DNA from: Bacteroidales bacterium
GTDB taxonomy: Bacteria > Bacteroidota > Bacteroidia > Bacteroidales > VadinHA17
Length of the DNA: 48,962 nt
NCBI GenBank assembly: GCA_017999895.1
Contig: JAGNKY010000017.1
Coordinates: 1-48,962, forward strand
Direction: 5' to 3'
Below are positions 44,519 through 48,962 of this stretch, one piece after another. How positions within the stretch are numbered: the first letter of the stretch is position 1; each line of letters opens with the position of its first letter. A program made the translations under genes and the position numbers. The notes under the pieces are model-generated. The model saw nothing but the letters and a program-made list of their open reading frames with translations, was not told where the DNA came from and did no database searches.

Positions 44519-44702
44519 TCTTAATACAACAGTGGGTTATCTCCTGGATGAGTCGGGGCAGGAGAATGTCCTTAAAGATCCGGACATGCTAAAAAGATTA
44601 AATGATATAGCCAAGATGGAAAAGGAAGATAAAAACCACATCCTTTATACTATTGACGGGCTTATCAAAAGTGTGAAGCTTAAAAATATTGCCGCTCTAT
44701 AA
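44095..44702. repeat. ~608-bp direct repeat, copy 2 (XRE stub plus RHS core)
   Basis: This is the second copy of 39330-39937, offset by 4,765 bp. It includes the same fusion of an XRE C-terminal stub (plus strand) to an RHS core (minus strand). The identical junction in two places shows duplication after the fusion event, or gene conversion. Confidence 0.85.
44507..44702 (+). pseudogene. C-terminal stub of an XRE-family regulator (copy 2)
   Basis: The frame reads ILNTTVGYLLDESGQENVLK and ends KSVKLKNIAAL, against KSVKLKNITTL in copy 1. As in copy 1 the DNA-binding half is absent and the antisense RHS core lies upstream. A hairpin (44703-44733) follows and separates it from the immunity gene of cassette B. 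It is inferred to be non-functional. Confidence 0.75.
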
Positions 44703-44733
44703 TAACAAAACCTAGGTCACCCAGGGTTCTGTT
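44703..44733. terminator. Hairpin between XRE stub and cassette B immunity gene
   Basis: AACAAAACCTAGG pairs imperfectly with CCCAGGGTTCTGTT. It occupies the same place as the perfect hairpin at 39943 but has diverged, so function is less certain. Confidence 0.5.
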
Positions 44734-44767
44734 TATCTTTGTAGGTTATTAGTTTCTTTTTTTTGTT

Positions 44768-45286
44768 TTATTTCTTCTCACGAAAAGGTGTAGATACAAA
44801 CATTAAGAATGGGTAGCAGCTATTCCATTTTTTATGAAGAATAGTTTTCTTCTTATAAGTTAATGTATCAGTTGTGATATTATCAATATATCCATACATA
44901 TCAATTATTGATAAATTTCCTCGATCGCCTAATACTAAAGGCTTGTTTTCCATTAATTCCTTGTTCATAAAAGAACATTTTCTTATCTGACTTTCAGGCA
45001 ACTTAAAACATTGGATATTTAAACTATCAGCATACTTAGTAGAATTTTTAATGATAATTTTTTTACCAATAACTTTATAACTGCAAGTAATTTTAGTTTC
45101 TCGATATTGCTCATCTAAGTCACATAAAAACTGTTGTTCATATGTACATATAGTGTCATTGACAAATTTTATTGATGTTACCTTATAGGGATCATCATGA
45201 ATGAATGTCCTATTACTCAATAATAGCGTTCTCGAGCATGATTGACAGAAACAAAATAGAGGAATAAAAATCAACATCTTTTTCAT
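44768..45286 (-). CDS. Candidate lipoprotein immunity protein, cassette B
   Basis: From the ATG at 45286 the protein has 172 residues (MKKMLIFIPLFCFCQSCSRT); a TTG at 45292 is less likely. A clear lipoprotein signal ends in FCQSCSRT. The mature protein is beta-rich (SIKFVNDTICTYEQQFLCDL, ITCSYKVIGKKIIIKNSTKY) and ends PFREKK. It starts 9 bp after the stop of the zincin RHS toxin, the expected immunity position. No family was recognised. A periplasmic-facing lipoprotein antidote would fit a protease that acts on envelope targets, though this is an inference. Confidence 0.65.
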   Translation of the reverse strand: MKKMLIFIPLFCFCQSCSRTLLLSNRTFIHDDPYKVTSIKFVNDTICTYEQQFLCDLDEQYRETKITCSYKVIGKKIIIKNSTKYADSLNIQCFKLPESQIRKCSFMNKELMENKPLVLGDRGNLSIIDMYGYIDNITTDTLTYKKKTILHKKWNSCYPFLMFVSTPFREKK

Positions 45287-45295
45287 ACGCAATTT

Positions 45296-46198
45296 TTAAT
45301 TATTATCCCATTGATCTTTTTTCATTCCTAGTGGAGGATACAAAGGTCCCCATGTATATCTTTTTACGCCATTAACCATACTTGATGATCCTTCTCCAAT
45401 ATTATTAACAAGATCTGAGTTTATCAATCCCATATTGTTTATAACTGATGTTGGTATTATGCCCGGACCTGAACTTTCGAAAACTGATTTAAACAATGGA
45501 TACTTATCTAAAAAATCCGCTGGTTTATATGGCAGACTCCCATCATAAGCGTATTGTGCTTTGTAAGCACTAACTTCATCTTGTACTCCATAGGTGTTTG
45601 CCGTTAATGTTCCTCTTGCAGCATCGCCTCCATGCCTGGATTCATGAAGTTGACTTCCCATATTTTTTTCAACATACATGGTAATAGTACCCGTGCCTAA
45701 ACCTGCTGTTGCCGGCCCTCCTGCTTTATTTGATTTGTCATTTACAGAAAGATATCTATATTCTGTACTTGACTGACCCATAGCTGCAATATCTTGTCCA
45801 GTCTTTCTTAATTCCGCACTACGAGCTCTTAGATCAGTTGCATCTTTCCCTCTTGCTTCTAACCGTTCTGCCTTTGAGTCAAGTCTCTCACCTCTTCTTT
45901 CAGCTCGTTTTACAATTCGCTCTGCTTTCTTTTCATTTTTATCATCAAACCATCTACCGTCAGGGTCAATATATCTTATAGGATTATTCGCAGCGTAGCA
46001 GTAAGGCGAATATGAGTGGTCTTTTTCAGCACTTGGGTCAACAACACTCCACCTCCCAATTTGTGGGTCATAAAACCTTGCTCCATAATCGTACCAGTTC
46101 AGTGCTTCTGAAGGCATCTTATCGCTGTTTAACTCTTTACCGTTATAAAGGTAACTGTTTTTGGGATATGATGCAGAACCAAAATCAGTCCGCTTCAT
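45296..46198 (-). CDS. Orphan RHS C-terminal fragment with HEXXH zincin-like toxin domain, cassette B
   Basis: The 300-residue frame opens at the internal Met of the core ([20 protein letters not shown]) and reaches the closing [11 protein letters not shown] (77-86). A charged helical linker rich in E, R and K (88-140) follows, probably a coiled coil. The toxin domain has [10 protein letters not shown] with H185, E186 and H189 (HEXXH), then [18 protein letters not shown] with E208 as a candidate third ligand. This is typical of zincin metallopeptidase toxins in polymorphic toxin systems. No secretion or signal module is present. On the minus strand the frame is preceded by the dispersed repeat joined at 46,225, as in cassettes A and D. 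Confidence 0.8.
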   Translation of the reverse strand: MKRTDFGSASYPKNSYLYNGKELNSDKMPSEALNWYDYGARFYDPQIGRWSVVDPSAEKDHSYSPYCYAANNPIRYIDPDGRWFDDKNEKKAERIVKRAERRGERLDSKAERLEARGKDATDLRARSAELRKTGQDIAAMGQSSTEYRYLSVNDKSNKAGGPATAGLGTGTITMYVEKNMGSQLHESRHGGDAARGTLTANTYGVQDEVSAYKAQYAYDGSLPYKPADFLDKYPLFKSVFESSGPGIIPTSVINNMGLINSDLVNNIGEGSSSMVNGVKRYTWGPLYPPLGMKKDQWDNN

Positions 46199-46224
46199 TA
46201 TCAGCCCGAAAGGATAATAACTGA

Positions 46225-46725
46225 CCCTATGTCATTTGCTCTATGCGCTGGGCTGTTTTAAAGACGAGAGATGAGAAATGAGAGAGCGAAAAGGCGAGAG
46301 AGCGAAGAGGCGAAAAAGAATTGATAATTGATAATTGATGATTGAATGATTGAATGATTGAATGATTGGGTGATTGGGTGATTGGGTGATTGGGTGATTG
46401 AATCATAGGAACATAAGAGATTAATATATTTATTAATAGCACGCGGATTACGCGGATTTTACGGATTTGCGCTGATCCGCGAAAATCTGTCCCATCCGTG
46501 TCATCTGTGTTCTATCTGAAAATAATTCAATTCACCACTGGGAGCACGGGTCAACACGGATTCCTCCCGTGCTAATCCGTGCCTTCCGTGGTAAAATTAA
46601 AAAAAACATTTAACCGTTAGTTTCGTAAACTTACAGACCGCCGCAACGCGGCTCATATTTTATCGAGTGCCGTATTCACGGCCTGTTCAAAGATTCTTAT
46701 ATGAACCTCATTGTTTAATAACAGG
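46225..46725. repeat. Dispersed structured repeat joined to cassette B
   Basis: It has the same order as the copy at 41.3 kb: GCTCTATGCGCTGGGCTGTT lead, purine-rich tract, TGATTGAA and TGATTGGG octamers, GCACGCGGATTACGCGG, hairpins and a damaged GTGCCGTATTCAC. The join to the RHS core at AGGATAATAACTGACC is at the same core position as in cassettes A and D. The rest of the gap, 46,726-46,932, holds no recognisable gene. Confidence 0.85.
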
Positions 46726-46958
46726 AGAAAGATTTCACCTAAATATTTTTATCTTATTGATTCCATAGTTCGCTGGTGTAAAAATTATTAAATATAAACT
46801 TAACCAGTAGTCTAAAATTAGGGTAGTATTATCGGAAAGACTCATCCCTGAAATGAAATCATAATTGTCGTAATATGTCGCAGTAAGAATTGTGCCGCCG
46901 GTAACCGGAAAGGAAGAACTTTATTTACTATATTTGCGTTAATTATTAACAAGCGATA

Positions 46959-46966
46959 TACTTTTG
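46959..46966 (+). promoter_or_regulatory. Bacteroidota promoter of the XRE/toxin-antitoxin operon
   Basis: TACTTTTG fits TAnnTTTG, with a TTTG at 46933-46936 as a -33 candidate (22-bp spacing). Flanking CGATATA and TGATATA could be operator half sites. The predicted start is next to the ATG at 46973, so the transcript may be leaderless. Confidence 0.55.
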
Positions 46967-46972
46967 TGATAT

Positions 46973-47311
46973 ATGTTAAACATTGGAAATAAAATAACAG
47001 AGTTGAGTAAGCAAAAAAAGTGGCCTCAACCTGACCTTTCAAAATCTGTTAATGCTTCAAGGGATATTATAGGGAAGTACGAACGTAACGAAAACGTACC
47101 TTCCATTGAGATGGCTCAAAAAATTGCTGATGTATTTGGGATTACCGTTGATTATTTGCCTGGTAAAAGTGCATTTTCAAAATACAACCAGGCAGACATT
47201 AAACGGCTGGAAGATATTGAAAAGCTTGATTCCGATACAAAATCAAAGCTTTATTTCGTAATTGATACTTTTTTAAGGGATGCCAAAGCAAGGCAAGCCT
47301 ATACAATTTAA
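46973..47311 (+). CDS. XRE-family HTH transcriptional regulator
   Basis: The 112-residue protein has a helix-turn-helix of the Cro/CI type at residues 5-65 (GNKITELSKQKKWPQPDLSK, SRDIIGKYERNENVPSIEMA, FGITVDYLPGKS) and a helical tail (NQADIKRLEDIEKLDSDTKS, DTFLRDAKARQAYTI). It is the only intact member of the regulator family found between the RHS cassettes; stubs and a stop-containing copy lie at 39.8, 42.3 and 44.6 kb. It lies 11 bp upstream of a toxin-antitoxin pair and may repress it. A fitting promoter is just upstream. A role in controlling the neighbouring cassettes is unproven. Confidence 0.88.
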   Translation: MLNIGNKITELSKQKKWPQPDLSKSVNASRDIIGKYERNENVPSIEMAQKIADVFGITVDYLPGKSAFSKYNQADIKRLEDIEKLDSDTKSKLYFVIDTFLRDAKARQAYTI

Positions 47312-47322
47312 AAATCGATTTT

Positions 47323-47574
47323 ATGCAAACAGTAATAATAGAACTTACAGGTAATAATTCTTTAAAGGCTTTACATGACTTAGAGCATAAGCATTTGATA
47401 CGGATTATTAAAGTACCCGATTTAAATTCGTATGCTTTACGTGGCGAAGTAATTAGCGAAGAAGATTTTAAAAAATGGGTTGAGTACGCCGAAGATTCTC
47501 CAACTGTAAGTATAACAGAAGCCAAACAACGATGGGCAACACAAAAGAAAAAGCTCCAAAAACTTATTCGTTAA
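47323..47574 (+). CDS. Antitoxin of a ParE/RelE-type module
   Basis: The 83-residue protein reads TVIIELTGNNSLKALHDLEH, then EVISEEDFKKWVEYAEDSPT, and ends in a basic helix (KQRWATQKKKLQKLIR). Its size, its position and its 43-bp overlap with the following ParE-like toxin gene mark it as the antitoxin. It lacks an obvious DNA-binding motif, which may be supplied by the XRE protein 11 bp upstream. The SEEDFKKWVEYAEDSP motif recurs in antitoxins of Bacteroidota ParE modules. Family name is not certain. Confidence 0.8.
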   Translation: MQTVIIELTGNNSLKALHDLEHKHLIRIIKVPDLNSYALRGEVISEEDFKKWVEYAEDSPTVSITEAKQRWATQKKKLQKLIR

Positions 47575-47882
47575 GAGTAACCCGAAACGCTCTCCAAAAC
47601 ATTGATGATATTACGGGCTATATTGCCTATATCAAACACCAGCCATTAAATGCTATCCGTGTCGGTGATAAAATCTTTGAGACCATAGACCGCATTGAAC
47701 AAAACCCTTTGGCGTTTCGGGAATGCGAAGAGATTCCGACAAAAACCAAAATTTACCGCAAAGCGATGTGCATGAGTTGGAACATCATTTACAAAATAAA
47801 ATCCTCTGAAGTTGTTGTTCTTGGTATTATTCACGATAGCCGTAGGGTTTCTAAAATTAGAAAACTTAAAAAGGTAAAATAG
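47532..47882 (+). CDS. ParE/RelE superfamily toxin
   Basis: The 116-residue protein fits the ParE/RelE fold: YSLRVTRNALQNIDDITGYI (first strand and helices), IFETIDRIEQNPLAFRECEE, YRKAMCMSWNIIYKIKSSEV and VVLGIIHDSRRVSKIRKLKK. ParE homologues poison DNA gyrase and RelE homologues cleave mRNA at the ribosome; which applies here cannot be read from sequence. It overlaps the antitoxin gene by 43 bp. The module lies between cassettes A and B and may stabilise this recombining region. Confidence 0.87.
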   Translation: MGNTKEKAPKTYSLRVTRNALQNIDDITGYIAYIKHQPLNAIRVGDKIFETIDRIEQNPLAFRECEEIPTKTKIYRKAMCMSWNIIYKIKSSEVVVLGIIHDSRRVSKIRKLKKVK

Positions 47883-47888
47883 AAGCAT

Positions 47889-47921
47889 AAAAAACACGGA
47901 CTGGCCGGGCTTTGTTTTTGC
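47889..47921. terminator. Terminator-like hairpin after the ParE-type toxin
   Basis: AAAAACACGG and CCGGGCTTTGTTTTT form an imperfect stem with ACTGG at the tip, followed by T residues. Its place between a plus-strand gene and a minus-strand cassette end matches the hairpins at 38065, 39943 and 44703. Confidence 0.5.
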
Positions 47922-47969
47922 TTATACAAAATCAACAATGGTCCAAAACATTGCTAACTTATATTTCAA

Positions 47970-48209
47970 TTACAATTTATAACTAGCAATCCTTTTTGTT
48001 TGCATAGGTTCATCTGGTGTGAAGTTGAGATATTTTTCAGCATATCTATCTTGAACGTGAAACCTTCCAGTCTGTGGGTCATAGAATCTTGTCCCGTAAT
48101 CATACCAGTTCAGTGCTTCTGAAGGCATCTTGTCGCTGTTTAACTCTTTACCGTTATAAAGGTAACTGTTTTTGGGATATGATGCAGAACCAAAATCAGT
48201 CCGCTTCAT
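47970..48209 (-). pseudogene. RHS core fragment without toxin, cassette A
   Basis: The 79-residue frame starts [20 protein letters not shown], runs through NWYDYGTRFYDPQTGRFHVQ and DRYAEKYLNFTP, then breaks into DEPMQTKRIASYKL where the other copies have YQYAANNP and a D-x-G core end. The region after TP seems to carry a deletion and frame change (a YANK-like reading is visible in another frame). No toxin or immunity gene follows in the 50 bp before the ParE terminator. It is the most degraded of the six copies and shares the repeat junction of cassettes B and D. Confidence 0.8.
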
Positions 48210-48239
48210 TATCAGCCCGAAAGGATAATAACTGACCCT

Positions 48240-48720
48240 CTCTCCTTTGCTCTATGCGCTGGGCTGTTTTAAAGGCGAGAGATGAGAAATGAGAGAGCGA
48301 AAAGGCGAGAGAGCGAAAAGGCGAAAAAGAATTGATAATTGATAATTGATGATGTGATGATTAGAGGGTTGGATGATTAAATGATTAAATGATTAAATGA
48401 TTGGGTGATGGCGTGATTGATTCCAGGAACATAAGAGATTAATATATTTATTAATAGCACGCGGATTACGCGGATTTTACTGATTTGCGCTGATCCGCGA
48501 AAATCTGTCCCATCTGTGTCATCGGTGTTCTATCTGAAAATAATTCAATTCACCACTGGGAGCACGGGTCAACACGGATTCTCCCCGTGCCAACCCGTGC
48601 CTTCCGTGGTAAAAAATTAAAAAATATTATACCGCTACGCTAATTTCGCAAACTTACAGGCTGCCGCAACGCGGCTCATATTTTATAATTTGCATCTTAG
48701 CTACAAACAGAACGCTGCTA
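48240..48720. repeat. Dispersed structured repeat joined to cassette A
   Basis: This copy follows the same order: CTATGCGCTGGGCTGTT lead, purine-rich tract, octamers (here TGATTAAA variants), GCACGCGGATTACGCGG, dyads and hairpin, but it lacks the GTGCCGTAGGCAC end. The sequence then runs into another palindrome family. Confidence 0.85.
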
Positions 48721-48764
48721 CGCAGCTTTAAAACCATATAAAGCTCATAAAATAATATATTCTT

Positions 48765-48845
48765 TGAGCTCCGTAGGAGCGAACTGTTTGTAGTAGTAGA
48801 GATGTTATTCCAATATTTTATCGAGTGCCGTAGGCTGTAAATTTC
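48765..48845. repeat. CCGTAGG-centred palindromes at the right end
   Basis: GCTCCGTAGGAGC (about 48768-48780) followed by GAACTGTTTGTAG, and GTGCCGTAGGC (about 48826), are short palindromes sharing a CCGTAGG centre with the GTGCCGTAGGCAC in the dispersed repeats. The rest, up to 48,962, is A+T-rich and shows no gene. Confidence 0.55.
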
Positions 48846-48962
48846 AGTTCAATTATATACCACTATTTCAGTTAAAGAGTAACACACTTTACAAATTTAT
48901 TTAAAAAAGTTTATAATTGTTTTAGTTTTGTGAAAGAAGTAGGCCTCCTTTTTTCCCAAAAC

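Noticed and set aside
36378..48209. RHS tails read as full, independently secreted effectors
   Set aside because: All begin inside the RHS core without signal peptide, PAAR, or the beta-propeller/shell repeats, and several have stop codons just upstream in the homologous frame.
32020..48720. CRISPR array from the regularly repeated short units
   Set aside because: The octamers are contiguous tandem units without unique spacers of even length, and no cas genes are visible.

Overview
The window looks like a chromosomal segment of an uncultured or environmental member of the Bacteroidota, probably Bacteroidales-like. Evidence: a short (287 aa) primary sigma factor without region 1.1, Rho with a long low-complexity insert, BlaI/BlaR1-M56-TonB, DUF4199 and DUF4954 proteins, a small SRP RNA, and start regions preceded by the Bacteroidota -7 element TAnnTTTG instead of strong Shine-Dalgarno sites. 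Coding is dense and A+T-rich.

Positions 1-31,922 are ordinary chromosome: a truncated MacB/FtsX permease; a BlaI-BlaR1 sensor pair with a palindromic operator; a LuxC-type acyl-CoA reductase; an acidic-tailed protein; miaA; rpe; rpoD; rho; nifJ (pyruvate:ferredoxin oxidoreductase); ruvX-def-comEC; the potassium uptake pair trkA-trkH; tsaC; the SRP RNA (ffs); a DUF4199 protein with a GT2 glycosyltransferase; a three-gene heptose/glycosyltransferase operon (hddC, hddA, GT4); two exported amidohydrolase-like proteins; and a large FAD/Fe-S oxidoreductase.

Positions 31,923-35,950 are a transition zone: a 431-bp-period tandem duplication, then a remnant of an ADP-forming acyl-CoA synthetase, intact nagB, and a DUF4954 gene with an internal deletion whose 3' end runs into a 12-bp-arm palindrome.

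Positions 35,950-48,962 are the most unusual part. Six C-terminal fragments of RHS-repeat proteins lie head to tail on the minus strand. Five carry a different C-terminal domain (two JAMM/JAB-like, one HYD1/ADP-ribosyltransferase-like, one HEXXH zincin, one HELF-motif domain), each followed by a small candidate immunity gene. The sixth is truncated and has lost its toxin. No full-length RHS gene is in view, so these look like orphan toxin-immunity cassettes. The gaps between them hold plus-strand regulator or toxin-antitoxin genes: XRE regulators (one intact, one with a stop, two C-terminal stubs), a frameshifted PemK/MazF-like gene and a ParE-type module. Three cassettes are joined at the same position to a dispersed, structured repeat of roughly 0.4-0.5 kb that also forms the tandem array at 32 kb. 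Two others share an identical regulator-stub/RHS junction inside a ~608-bp direct repeat spaced 4,765 bp apart. This suggests an array built by recombination through the conserved RHS core and flanking repeats. Exact toxin activities and expression cannot be decided from sequence alone.
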